18,509 nt of DNA. It comes from Flavobacterium sp. (GTDB lineage: Bacteria; Bacteroidota; Bacteroidia; Flavobacteriales; Flavobacteriaceae). The position numbers and the translations under genes were made by a program. How positions within the stretch are numbered: position 1 is the stretch's first letter; each line of letters begins with the position of its first letter. The stretch is from NCBI RefSeq assembly GCF_020217025.1, contig NZ_JAIWOF010000158.1, forward strand, positions 1 through 18,509, given 5' to 3'. Under the pieces are notes generated by a model. That model saw nothing but the letters and a program-made list of their open reading frames with translations, was not told the DNA's origin and searched no databases. Positions 1-7,633 of the stretch are shown here, piece by piece.

Positions 1-76
1 GTGCTGTCCACAATAATTTGTCTGGAACGTTATTTTCGTCTAATCCTACGGTGATTTTTATATCGGATGTTTTCAT
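1..76 (-). CDS. gldC: Gliding motility protein GldC, N-terminal fragment
   Basis: Reading the minus strand from the ATG at 76 gives about 25 residues beginning MKTSDIKITVGLDENNVPDK and ending in LWTA at the window edge. This matches my recollection of the start of GldC, a small protein encoded next to gldB in Flavobacterium johnsoniae and involved in gliding motility. The start lies only 5 nt beyond the gldB stop, so the two genes are almost certainly co-transcribed. The rest of the gene lies outside the window, so its integrity cannot be judged. The identification rests on the short N-terminus plus the gldB neighbour. Confidence 0.8.
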   Translation of the reverse strand, partial: MKTSDIKITVGLDENNVPDKLLWTA

Positions 77-81
77 ATGTT

Positions 82-1044
82 TTATTGTTTCTTTGGTTTG
101 TATTTTGAATTATCGAAGATGGTTTTTGCATCCATTGCTAACAATTCTTGCAAAGTAACTTCTTCATGATTTTCCATATAACTTCTTACTATTTGCCAAC
201 CTAACCATTGCCCTACTCTTCCTGGGGTTTGGTTATCAATTTCTAAATAGAATTTCGAAAACGGCCCTGGTTTTATAAATCGCAATTCATTTTTTGGATT
301 AGAATCAAACAATAATTTGTTTTCAACTAAATTACTCCACATAAAATATTCGTTTTCTTGACAGAATTTGATTTGCAAATCGGTGTAACCAATTTTATCA
401 GCATCTGAATAAAAGGGAATTAATTTGTCTTTTACATACAGTTCTTTTCCATAATAAATCATTGCAGATAATAAAGTTCTATCCATTGGAGGAGCTATTT
501 TACCGTAACAAAACGTTGAAACTAAATCAGGTAAAATTTGATTTGGCTCTAAACTTTGCTTTTTATACTCAGGAAAATCAACATAAAAACGGTGTTCTTT
601 TCCCAAATAACAATCTAAAGAAACCAAAGCCAAAGTATCCACATAAAAAGATTTTGCTTCCGTATCTACTTCATTAATTAGTGTAATTACTCTTGGTGTC
701 TTGTATTTTGGAAAATAATATTGCACATAAGCAAACATTTTTTCCATATCTGCCTCAACAGGACCTAACGTTGGATATTTTATTTGTACTTCTTTGTACA
801 ATTCTTTTAATAAAGGATTTTTTAACTTGTTTACCCAAACAGAATCTGGATTTCCCGCAGGAAAAAAGAACGGATATTGCGCTTTTATTCTACTTAAATC
901 CTCTGGTTTTGATTGATAAAAGATTTGATCGAAACGTTCTACTTTAAATTCAACTGGAATTTTTGCCACAGCTTCGTCCACTTTACTTTCTTCTTTACAA
1001 GAAAATAAAGCAACAGCAACAAGCGCAAATAATAATTTCTTCAT
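82..1044 (-). CDS. gldB: Gliding motility lipoprotein GldB
   Basis: A 320-residue lipoprotein. The N-terminus has a short charged start (MKKLL), a hydrophobic stretch and a lipobox ending LFSC with the lipidated Cys at residue 16, followed by KEE, so it should be anchored in the envelope. The body resembles the GldB family, including the segment around residues 180-210 with FCYGK and the DRTLLSAMIYYGKE stretch. GldB is needed for gliding in F. johnsoniae; its biochemical role is not clear to me. The gene is followed after 5 nt by gldC and is divergent from nadE, with an 81-nt intergenic region holding possible TAnnTTTG boxes. The ATG at 1044 is the only start that keeps the signal peptide. 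Confidence 0.9.
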   Translation of the reverse strand: MKKLLFALVAVALFSCKEESKVDEAVAKIPVEFKVERFDQIFYQSKPEDLSRIKAQYPFFFPAGNPDSVWVNKLKNPLLKELYKEVQIKYPTLGPVEADMEKMFAYVQYYFPKYKTPRVITLINEVDTEAKSFYVDTLALVSLDCYLGKEHRFYVDFPEYKKQSLEPNQILPDLVSTFCYGKIAPPMDRTLLSAMIYYGKELYVKDKLIPFYSDADKIGYTDLQIKFCQENEYFMWSNLVENKLLFDSNPKNELRFIKPGPFSKFYLEIDNQTPGRVGQWLGWQIVRSYMENHEEVTLQELLAMDAKTIFDNSKYKPKKQ

Positions 1045-1073
1045 ATAGGGTATTTTTTATACTTTTATGGAAC

Positions 1074-1094
1074 CAAAATTAGTTTGCAAATATA
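1074..1094 (-). promoter_or_regulatory. Possible gldB -7 promoter boxes
   Basis: Two overlapping-scale matches to the Bacteroidota -7 consensus TAnnTTTG read on the minus strand: TAATTTTG at 1081-1074 and TATATTTG at 1094-1087. Both lie 30-50 nt before the gldB ATG. Neither has a clear TTTG -33 element at the usual distance of about 19 nt, so the call is tentative and does not choose between them. Confidence 0.3.
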
Positions 1095-1125
1095 CAGTTA
1101 TCGACTTATAAATTTTCATAAAAAA

Positions 1126-1932
1126 ATGACAAATTCTACCACATTTCAAGCCGAAAAAATCAACCAACATATTGTACAATGGTTACATGATTATGCTATT
1201 AACGCAAAAGTTAAAGGTTTTGTTGTGGGAATCTCGGGCGGAATAGACAGTGCTTTAACTTCTACTCTATGTGCGCAAACTGGATTACCAACATTATGTG
1301 TAGAAATGCCAATACACCAGGCGGAAAGTCAAGTTAATAGAGCTAATGAGCACATTGACCAGTTAAAAAAGCGTTTCCCAAATGTTTTTAACGAAAGAGC
1401 GGATTTGACACCTGTTTTTGAAAACTTTAAAAATCAAGTTCCTTCTAGTGAAAATGAAGCGGTATTAAATTTGTCTTTAGCAAATACACGCGCTCGTTTG
1501 CGCATGACAACTTTATATTATTTTGCAGGATTACACGGATTTTTAGTAGCCGGAACCGGAAATAAAGTAGAAGACTTTGGTGTGGGATTTTTTACAAAAT
1601 ATGGCGATGGCGGCGTAGATGTTAGCCCGATTGCGGATTTAGTTAAAAGCGAAGTTCGATTATTAGCTACTCATTTGCAAGTTCCTGAAAGTATCGTTAA
1701 AGCAAAACCAACCGATGGTTTATTTGGCGATGACAGAAGTGACGAAGATCAAATTGGCGCCAACTATGACGAACTAGAATGGGCGATGAATCAAATAGAA
1801 AACGGAAAAACTCTTGAAGATTTTTCTGGAAGAGAAGCTGAAGTGTTCAAAATCTACAAAAGACTGAATACTATTAACCAACACAAAATGAATCCTATAC
1901 CGATTTGCAGTATCCCAAAAGACCTCAAATAA
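1126..1932 (+). CDS. nadE: NAD(+) synthetase, short (ammonia-type) form
   Basis: A 268-residue NAD synthetase that amidates nicotinic acid adenine dinucleotide to NAD+ in the last step of NAD biosynthesis. The ATP-pyrophosphatase P-loop SGGIDS is at residues 37-42, and a conserved stretch with FGDDRSDEDQ is near residues 200-210. There is no N-terminal nitrilase/glutaminase domain, so ammonia is the expected nitrogen donor. I chose the ATG at 1126; an in-frame TTG at 1084 would add 14 residues unlike the family N-terminus and would place the start in the divergent promoter region. The gene is divergent from gldB and followed 79 nt later by the response regulator, which has its own promoter-like box. 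Confidence 0.92.
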   Translation: MTNSTTFQAEKINQHIVQWLHDYAINAKVKGFVVGISGGIDSALTSTLCAQTGLPTLCVEMPIHQAESQVNRANEHIDQLKKRFPNVFNERADLTPVFENFKNQVPSSENEAVLNLSLANTRARLRMTTLYYFAGLHGFLVAGTGNKVEDFGVGFFTKYGDGGVDVSPIADLVKSEVRLLATHLQVPESIVKAKPTDGLFGDDRSDEDQIGANYDELEWAMNQIENGKTLEDFSGREAEVFKIYKRLNTINQHKMNPIPICSIPKDLK

Positions 1933-1970
1933 TTATCTTAATAATTAACAAGTAATTACATTTTTTTTAT

Positions 1971-1978
1971 TAACTTTG
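1971..1978 (+). promoter_or_regulatory. Response regulator -7 promoter box
   Basis: TAACTTTG, a full match to TAnnTTTG, lies 34 nt upstream of the response regulator ATG at 2012, which would give a leader of roughly 28 nt. No TTTG is seen about 19 nt upstream; only A/T-rich sequence is present there. The box suggests this gene can be transcribed separately from nadE. Confidence 0.4.
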
Positions 1979-2011
1979 ATAGTATATTACGAATAATATA
2001 ATTTTTTAGTT

Positions 2012-2641
2012 ATGATCAAAATAGGTATAGCAGACAGTTTACCTGTTGTAAGCCATGGATTACAATCGTATTTTCATGGAAACAGCAGAATGGAGGTTAT
2101 TGCATCGGCTAAAAATTTAGAATCTTTACTTTCACTTTTAGAAGCAAAACATTGCGACATTCTTATTCTCGATGTAGAATTAGATGGTTTATCAAGCATT
2201 AGAGACATCAAAAGCTTGTTGAAAGATTTTCCTGAAACCAAAATTGTTTTGTTTACAAATGTTTCCGAACAGATGTATGCCCCAACAGCAATTAAAGCAG
2301 GAGTTTCAGCTTATGTTTCCAAAAAAAGTGATTTAAAAGATCTAGAAGCCACAATAACAAAAGTAACAGAAGGCAAAGTCATCTTTAGCGAAACTGTTAA
2401 AAAAAGCATCGAAATGCTAAGCAAAGGCAAAAAATCGGAGCGATTGTTTAAAAAATTATCCACTAGAGAAATTGAAGTACTTCGTTACCTAAATGATGGT
2501 AAGAAAAACAAAGAAGTAGCCCAAATTCTAGGTTTAGATGAAAAAACAATCAGTACGTATAAATTGCGTTTGTTGGCTAAATTAAATGTAACCAACTTAG
2601 TGGATTTATTGAAAAAAGCAAAAGATTTAGATGTAATTTAA
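2012..2641 (+). CDS. NarL/LuxR-type response regulator, orphan
   Basis: A 209-residue two-component response regulator. The receiver domain covers about residues 1-120: phosphoacceptor Asp54 (LILD), Thr82 and the conserved Lys104 (YVSK) are present. The acidic pair is altered: residues 7-11 read ADSLP where the family usually has a DDHP-like motif, leaving Asp8 but placing Ser9 at the second acid. The LuxR-type helix-turn-helix covers about 147-203 (LSTREIEVLRYL, then KTISTYKLRLLAKL). No histidine kinase is encoded nearby, so its partner is unknown. It is convergent with dnaG and their stop codons overlap by 4 nt. It probably binds DNA as a dimer; the target genes cannot be told from the sequence. 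Confidence 0.88.
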   Translation: MIKIGIADSLPVVSHGLQSYFHGNSRMEVIASAKNLESLLSLLEAKHCDILILDVELDGLSSIRDIKSLLKDFPETKIVLFTNVSEQMYAPTAIKAGVSAYVSKKSDLKDLEATITKVTEGKVIFSETVKKSIEMLSKGKKSERLFKKLSTREIEVLRYLNDGKKNKEVAQILGLDEKTISTYKLRLLAKLNVTNLVDLLKKAKDLDVI

Positions 2642-4614
2642 TTGTATCTTGAAAGAACTCTACCCAAGTTTTTAGAAAAGATATGTGTTAACCCCAAATA
2701 AGCCATTACCATTTCCAGAGTTTCTGAGTTATCAGAATTTTCGTCGGTTGAAATTGAATTTTTCAAATCGTCGATAATGTTATTGACTAAATACCATCGC
2801 AATGTGATAATCGTCTCGGTTACGTATTGGCTTATGGTGGTTTCTTTTTGTTTTACATAAATTTGCTGTACTTCCCAATTGTGTAATACCTCACGTTCTT
2901 CGTTCATAAGAATCGTGGTGACTTCTTGTGCCAATTCCTCAGGCAATTGCATTAAGTATTTATCCAACTCAAAAACCTCATTTTCATTGAAATACGCAAT
3001 TAAATGATTAAAAATGGCTTTAAAAATTGGGTTAGCCAATTCTACCTCATCTTCTTGCAAACTTAGATAGATTCGTTGAAAAACTTTATAGTTATTTTGC
3101 TCTTTTACTTCAACCATTTCCCCATCTTCATTTTGAGCTAAAATGGTATCTTCAAACTCTACTTCTTTGTCACCATACAACAACAAAATCTGAATGATTT
3201 TATGTTCCAATTCGTATTGAATATCTACTTTAGTTGTTGGCTGAGCAATATCGTTTCTAACAACTTCAAAAGCTTTCTGTTCCTCTTTAAATTGTTTATT
3301 AGCTTCTGATAAATCTTTCTTTACTAATTGCGCTAAGGTATTAAAAAGCACATCTTCGGAAATATCCATGATTCGGGAACATTCCTTAATGTAAACTTCA
3401 CGTTTAATTCGGTCTGGAATTTTAGAAATACTAATGACCATATCACGAATTAAATCGGCTTTTTTAATTGGATCATTTTTAGCTTCTTGCATCAATAAAG
3501 ACGCTTTGAACTGAATGAAATCTTTGGCGTTATCTTCGAAATATTGCAACAAATCTTCATACGAAGTTTTTCTCGCAAAACTATCCGGGTCATCGCCATC
3601 AGGAAACGTACACACTTTTACGTTCATTCCAGCTTCCAAAATCAAATCGATTCCTCGAATCGAAGCTCGAAGTCCGGCTGCATCACCATCGAAAAGTACT
3701 GTAATATTAGGCGTTAATCGATTAATCAAACGAATTTGGTCTGGTGTTAAAGCAGTTCCTGAAGAAGCAACTACATTTTCAATTCCAGCTTGATGCATTT
3801 GAATAACATCTGTATACCCTTCCACCAAATAACAATTGTTTAGTTTGGCAATAGATTGCTTTGCATGGAAAATTCCGTACAAAACTTTACTCTTGTGGTA
3901 AATATCACTTTCAGGCGAATTCAGATATTTTGCAGCTTTTTTATCATTGGTCAAAATACGACCACCAAAACCCAAAACACGTCCGCTCATACTTTGAATC
4001 GGAAACATTACACGACCTTTGAATCGGTCGAATTGCTTGTCTTCCTTTACAATCGAAAGTCCGGTTTTGTTTAAATATTCTAATTTATATCCTTTTCCTA
4101 ATGCTTCTTTGGTAAAAGCATCCCAAGTTTCTGGTGAATATCCTAATCCGAATTTCTTAATCGTATCGGAAGTAAAACCACGTTCTTTAAAATACGATAG
4201 TCCGATAGCTTTTCCTTCTTCGGTTTCTAATAAAGTGTGATGAAAATATTTCTGAGCGAATTCAGAAACCAAATACATACTCTCTTTTTCATTGGCTTGC
4301 GCTACATCTTCATCGGTTTGAACCGTTTCTTCTATCTCAATATTGTATTTTACCGCTAAATATTTGATAGCTTCTGGATACGTAAAATGTTCGTGCTCCA
4401 TTAAGAACGTCACGGCATTTCCACCTTTTCCAGAAGAAAAATCTTTCCAAATTTGTTTTACAGGAGAAACCATAAACGAAGGCGATTTCTCGTTCACAAA
4501 TGGAGACAATCCTTTCAAATTACTTCCGGCACGTTTGAGTTGAACAAAATCACCAATCACCTCCTCAACTCGGGCGGTTTCAAATACTTTTTCTATGGTG
4601 TCTTTTGATATCAA
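2638..4614 (-). CDS. dnaG: DNA primase DnaG
   Basis: A 658-residue replicative primase that makes RNA primers at the fork. Residues 1-95 correspond to the N-terminal CHC2 zinc-binding domain, but the four ligand positions of E. coli DnaG (C40, H43, C61, C64) align with S37, V40, D58 and S61, so the metal site is lost although the fold sequence (NEKSPSF, GKGGNAV) is kept. The catalytic core has RFKGRVMFPI at 197-206, the Toprim Glu265 (LVEGYTDV) and FDGD with Asp309 and Asp311, so catalysis should be intact. A helicase-binding type C-terminal region follows. The start is a TTG at 4614: the family-like sequence begins right there, no in-frame ATG lies upstream before a TGA, and promoter boxes sit 32-47 nt upstream. 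Confidence 0.95.
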   Translation of the reverse strand: MISKDTIEKVFETARVEEVIGDFVQLKRAGSNLKGLSPFVNEKSPSFMVSPVKQIWKDFSSGKGGNAVTFLMEHEHFTYPEAIKYLAVKYNIEIEETVQTDEDVAQANEKESMYLVSEFAQKYFHHTLLETEEGKAIGLSYFKERGFTSDTIKKFGLGYSPETWDAFTKEALGKGYKLEYLNKTGLSIVKEDKQFDRFKGRVMFPIQSMSGRVLGFGGRILTNDKKAAKYLNSPESDIYHKSKVLYGIFHAKQSIAKLNNCYLVEGYTDVIQMHQAGIENVVASSGTALTPDQIRLINRLTPNITVLFDGDAAGLRASIRGIDLILEAGMNVKVCTFPDGDDPDSFARKTSYEDLLQYFEDNAKDFIQFKASLLMQEAKNDPIKKADLIRDMVISISKIPDRIKREVYIKECSRIMDISEDVLFNTLAQLVKKDLSEANKQFKEEQKAFEVVRNDIAQPTTKVDIQYELEHKIIQILLLYGDKEVEFEDTILAQNEDGEMVEVKEQNNYKVFQRIYLSLQEDEVELANPIFKAIFNHLIAYFNENEVFELDKYLMQLPEELAQEVTTILMNEEREVLHNWEVQQIYVKQKETTISQYVTETIITLRWYLVNNIIDDLKNSISTDENSDNSETLEMVMAYLGLTHIFSKNLGRVLSRYN

Positions 4615-4645
4615 AATAGATTTTTGGATTTTAAAAAAACGAATT

Positions 4646-4688
4646 CAAAGTTACAAAGTTAATCTATAAAAAAATGCAGGAAAACAAA
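4646..4688 (-). promoter_or_regulatory. dnaG promoter with tandem -7 boxes
   Basis: Read on the minus strand, two perfect copies of TAACTTTG stand back to back at 4661-4654 and 4653-4646. A TTTG that could serve as the -33 element is at 4688-4685, 23 nt before the first box, at the long end of the accepted spacing. That TTTG falls within the U-tract of the terminator of the preceding operon, so promoter and terminator physically overlap. Confidence 0.5.
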
Positions 4689-4720
4689 AAAAGCACTTCA
4701 TATTTCTGAAGTGCTTTTTT
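4687..4720 (-). terminator. Intrinsic terminator of the sigma-factor operon
   Basis: A 10-bp perfect stem (4691-4700 with 4707-4716) closes a 6-nt loop and is extended by A/T pairs. On the minus strand it is followed by a run of seven T residues. It lies 29 nt after the stop of the secreted beta-barrel protein and ends that operon; the symmetrical A/T flanks would also let it work on the other strand. Confidence 0.88.
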
Positions 4721-4748
4721 AAACAGAGAACTTAACTTAACCCTAAAT

Positions 4749-6359
4749 TTAATTAAAATCAAAGCGTATTCCTAATGAAACGTTGTTTTGATCTATATTA
4801 TTGTTCTTGAACATCGGATTTAAATCATATTTAACATATAGACTGGTTTGACCATATCCTAAATAAGCGCTCAACCCGTATGTAAAGTCCGAAACATTGA
4901 AATCTCCTTTTTGTTTTTCTTTTACTTTAATGTCGTCAACTTCATATTTTAAAATTTGCTTTGATTTGATACGAACACCTCCATAACCTCCAATTCCTAA
5001 ACGAACCGACTCATGTGTTCTGAAGTATGTTTTAGTCCCGTCTTTTGAAAGTTTCTTTGGCGTAAAATCGAATTCTAAATGCAATGGCGCTGTTAAATAC
5101 ACATTTCTAAAACGAGAATCATCTAATTTAATAGCTGATGTAACTAAATCTGTTTGGTCTCCATTTTTAACAAAATAACGATTATCCGTAGGACGAAGAT
5201 TGTTATACATTAATGAAAGTCCGTATTTAGCATGAAGTAAATTATTGTTTTTTAAAATTCTTGAATTATACGTAACTCCCCATTCATAAAAATGCGAACC
5301 CCAAACTCTGTAATCTGAATCTTCTAAATTTTCGCCCTCAGTAATTACATTATTTAAACCAAATGCAAAAACAAATTGCGAAGTTGTTCTTTTGGATTTT
5401 TTTTCTACTTTGTCTTTTTCACCCGTGTATATTTTCATAGAACCTAAGTTGATTTCAGTTCTGTTTTCTCCAATAGAATCATCTTTACTGCTTCCCAAAA
5501 TGATTCTAGTTCCGCCTCTTTTTGGCTTATCATTAGAATCAGCAATTTTCCCATCCACTTTATCCTGAACCAATTGTGCTAATTTTGCTTCTTCAATTGC
5601 TACTTTTGTTTCGATATTATTAGCGCGTTCTTGAGCAATATTCGTTTTTAATTCTTGTGCTTTTTCAGCAGTAATTTTACCTTCACTTACTTGTACATCG
5701 ATGGCTTCAACTTCTTTCTTTAAAGCGTTTTTTTCTTCCGTGGTAATCATTTCAATGTTATTTGCAATTACCTTCGCTTTATCTTCAAATGAAATACTTT
5801 TTGAATTTCTACCTTTAATAGTTCCAGTCTCTGAAACAGAATCATCTACAATTTCAAGTTGTATATCTTTAAACCAAATTTGACCTGTTCCATCTAATAA
5901 CACTCCGTAAGAGAAATCAGTTGCATCTTGAGGCACAAATAAAACAACTTCGTATTTAGTCCAATCATTTGTTCCTTCAATAGCTCTATTTTGCATATTA
6001 TCAAAAGCAAGAACTTTATCATCATAATAATCGATACGCATCCAAAGTCCAGCCCAAGATTTTACTTTTTCACTTTTCACATACCCTGTCATTTTGATAG
6101 TTTTACCTAAATATAAATCAGGTTTTCCCGATTTCATTAAGGTTCCAAATCCATGAATTTTCTTATCGGTAGATCGAATAGTAAAAACTTTTTGTTCATT
6201 AGATGTTTCTTTTTTCGACAAACCCATTTCATAACTCTCTGGCTTACTTCCGCGTACCATCCACTCGGTTGATTTTTCTATGGTTTCTAGCTCCTGAGCA
6301 ACTGCTTTTGTTAGGAAACTAAACACAATAACAATTGTGTACAAAATAATTTTTTGCAT
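4749..6359 (-). CDS. Secreted jelly-roll/coiled-coil/outer-membrane beta-barrel protein
   Basis: A 536-residue protein I cannot assign to a named gene. It starts with a signal peptide (cleavage likely after AVA at residues 19-21). Residues about 30-170 look like a carbohydrate-binding-type jelly-roll: TGYVKSEKVKSWAGLWMRID, then LAFDNMQNR and VLLDGTGQIWFKDIQLE. Residues about 190-270 are charged and helical, likely a coiled coil. A Gly/Arg-rich linker (RGGTRIILGSS) follows, and about 325-536 alternates like a PorT-type outer-membrane beta-barrel, ending in an aromatic FDFN C-terminus. It is the last gene of the ECF sigma operon, 34 nt after the anti-sigma-like gene. By position it may be the regulon's envelope output or a sensor. 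The jelly-roll portion resembles domains I know from other, non-barrel proteins. Function is unknown. Confidence 0.75.
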   Translation of the reverse strand: MQKIILYTIVIVFSFLTKAVAQELETIEKSTEWMVRGSKPESYEMGLSKKETSNEQKVFTIRSTDKKIHGFGTLMKSGKPDLYLGKTIKMTGYVKSEKVKSWAGLWMRIDYYDDKVLAFDNMQNRAIEGTNDWTKYEVVLFVPQDATDFSYGVLLDGTGQIWFKDIQLEIVDDSVSETGTIKGRNSKSISFEDKAKVIANNIEMITTEEKNALKKEVEAIDVQVSEGKITAEKAQELKTNIAQERANNIETKVAIEEAKLAQLVQDKVDGKIADSNDKPKRGGTRIILGSSKDDSIGENRTEINLGSMKIYTGEKDKVEKKSKRTTSQFVFAFGLNNVITEGENLEDSDYRVWGSHFYEWGVTYNSRILKNNNLLHAKYGLSLMYNNLRPTDNRYFVKNGDQTDLVTSAIKLDDSRFRNVYLTAPLHLEFDFTPKKLSKDGTKTYFRTHESVRLGIGGYGGVRIKSKQILKYEVDDIKVKEKQKGDFNVSDFTYGLSAYLGYGQTSLYVKYDLNPMFKNNNIDQNNVSLGIRFDFN

Positions 6360-6393
6360 GACTGTTTGATTTTTAATTAATGATGATTTTTAT

Positions 6394-7077
6394 TTATTCG
6401 TAATTTCTATTGGCTAATGCCGATTTGGCATCTTTAAACTTTCTATTTAGTTTTTCTAAAGTAGTTTCTCTGTGATTTACATCTAATTCCTTTTCAACAG
6501 CTGTTAGTAATGAATTAGCATCTACTTTCATCTTAGTTTTTGGACTTATTTTTTTATCTGAAGTGATTACTTTTTCACCTGTTTGAACTTCAGCTAATAA
6601 ATTTTCAGGCGAAACATATTTGTAAGTGTTGGGTGTTGGGTGTTGGGTGTTGGGTGTTATTTTTTCTTCCAAAACATTTTCCTCTTTTATCACTTTATTT
6701 GTTTCAACTGATTTTAAATTTCTTGTTGGTTTTGAATTATTTATTTCATTCTGAGCCAAAACAGATTTTACATTTTCAACAGAAATTTCATTTATTTTAT
6801 TGGTTTCAACCGTATCAATTTCTTCGTTGATAGTGGTTACAATTGGCGTTGAATTATTAATTTCGGTTGTTTCGTTTGAATTGAAAAGGAAAAATCCCAA
6901 TCCTAAAAAAAGTATCGTAGAAGCGGCTACAAAAAACCATCCGTAACCTTTCTTTGGCTTTTTTTCTTCTGAAACCGTAAGCATAGCATCTAAGCGATCC
7001 CAAGCTTGAGCAGAGGGCTGAATTTCTCTAGCATTCAGCTTTTCTCTTATTTGATTATCTATTTTATTTGGTTCCAT
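6394..7077 (-). CDS. Anti-sigma-factor-like single-pass membrane protein
   Basis: A 227-residue protein with a short cytoplasmic N-terminus (residues 1-45, including PSAQAWDRLDAML), one membrane segment at about 46-65 (WFFVAASTILFLGLGFFLF), and a long polar periplasmic part. The C-terminus carries two related motifs, SPENLLAEV (156-164) and DANSLLTAV (187-195), and ends ALANRNYE, a pattern I associate with flavobacterial proteins encoded just after ECF sigma genes. The ATG at 7077 overlaps the sigma gene by 14 nt, implying translational coupling. The likely role is to hold the sigma factor at the membrane; no classical zinc anti-sigma motif is seen, so this rests on position and topology. Residues 141-151 (TPNTQHPTPNT) are encoded by a 7-bp tandem repeat. 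Confidence 0.72.
   Translation of the reverse strand: MEPNKIDNQIREKLNAREIQPSAQAWDRLDAMLTVSEEKKPKKGYGWFFVAASTILFLGLGFFLFNSNETTEINNSTPIVTTINEEIDTVETNKINEISVENVKSVLAQNEINNSKPTRNLKSVETNKVIKEENVLEEKITPNTQHPTPNTYKYVSPENLLAEVQTGEKVITSDKKISPKTKMKVDANSLLTAVEKELDVNHRETTLEKLNRKFKDAKSALANRNYE
6626..6658. repeat. 7-bp tandem repeat inside the anti-sigma-like gene
   Basis: The unit TGTTGGG (plus strand) is present in four perfect copies from 6627 to 6654, with a partial copy at 6655-6658 and one matching base at 6626. It is more GC-rich than its surroundings. Because seven is not a multiple of three, gain or loss of a unit changes the reading frame. In the two other frames stop codons (TGA, TAG) come within 7 and 11 codons after the repeat, so such variants would lose the last third of the protein. 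Confidence 0.95.
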
Positions 7078-7633
7078 TTAATTTGTTTTTTAAGTCGGTG
7101 ATTTGTTGTTGCAATAACTTTCGGGCGTGTGATAATTGCGATTTTGATGTTCCTTCACTTATTTTGAGCATTTCGGCTATTTCCTGATGTTTGTAGCCTT
7201 CAATCGCGTATAAATTAAACACCATTTTATAACCGTCGGGCAAATTATCAATCATGTTTTGGATATCATCTACCGAAAAATCTTCCATTTCATACACCGA
7301 TTCGTTTTTGCTAACCGTAACCTCTTCAATATCTTGATAGTTGAAATTGTTCTTTTTCACCCGAAGAAAATCGATACATTCATACACCATAATTCTTCTA
7401 ATCCAACCTTCAAAACTACCTTTGTGTTCAAAATTTTTCAGATTGGTAAACACTTTCATAAATGCAGTAATCATTACATCTTCTGCGTGGTGAATGTCTT
7501 TTATATATTGACGACACACACTTAACATTTTAGAAGAAAACTTGGCATAAATCTGCTGTTGTGCTTGCCGATTGTTTTCGACAGCCAACATAATCAGTTG
7601 TTTTTCTTCTTGATGTAATTGAATTACTTTCAT
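7064..7633 (-). CDS. ECF-type RNA polymerase sigma factor
   Basis: A 189-residue sigma-70 family protein of the extracytoplasmic function type. Region 2 covers about residues 24-92 (DIHHAEDVMITAFMKVF, then GSFEGWIRRIMVYECIDFLR). Region 4 covers about 123-175 (LPDGYKMVFNLYAIEGYKHQ, EIAEMLKISEG, TSKSQLSHARKLL). Regions 1 and 3 are absent. I chose the ATG at 7633, where a normal N-terminus starts; an in-frame TTG at 7693 would only add a low-complexity LNLT repeat made by the 12-bp DNA repeat. The stop overlaps the start of the anti-sigma-like gene. It should direct RNA polymerase to an envelope-related regulon, probably including its own operon, when the membrane partner releases it. Confidence 0.9.
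   Translation of the reverse strand: MKVIQLHQEEKQLIMLAVENNRQAQQQIYAKFSSKMLSVCRQYIKDIHHAEDVMITAFMKVFTNLKNFEHKGSFEGWIRRIMVYECIDFLRVKKNNFNYQDIEEVTVSKNESVYEMEDFSVDDIQNMIDNLPDGYKMVFNLYAIEGYKHQEIAEMLKISEGTSKSQLSHARKLLQQQITDLKNKLNGTK

Noticed and set aside
462..947. Two plus-strand open frames opposite gldB
   Set aside because: Antisense shadows of a well-supported lipoprotein gene; their products are low-complexity and resemble no family.
1084..1125. Longer nadE start at a TTG
   Set aside because: It adds 14 residues unlike the family and sits in the divergent promoter region; the ATG at 1126 fits better.
3515..4543. Several plus-strand open frames opposite dnaG
   Set aside because: The minus strand encodes an intact primase throughout; the frames have no start signals or recognisable motifs.
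6626..6658. CRISPR or integration array at the heptamer repeat
   Set aside because: Units are directly adjacent with no spacers and lie inside a coding frame; it is a simple tandem repeat.
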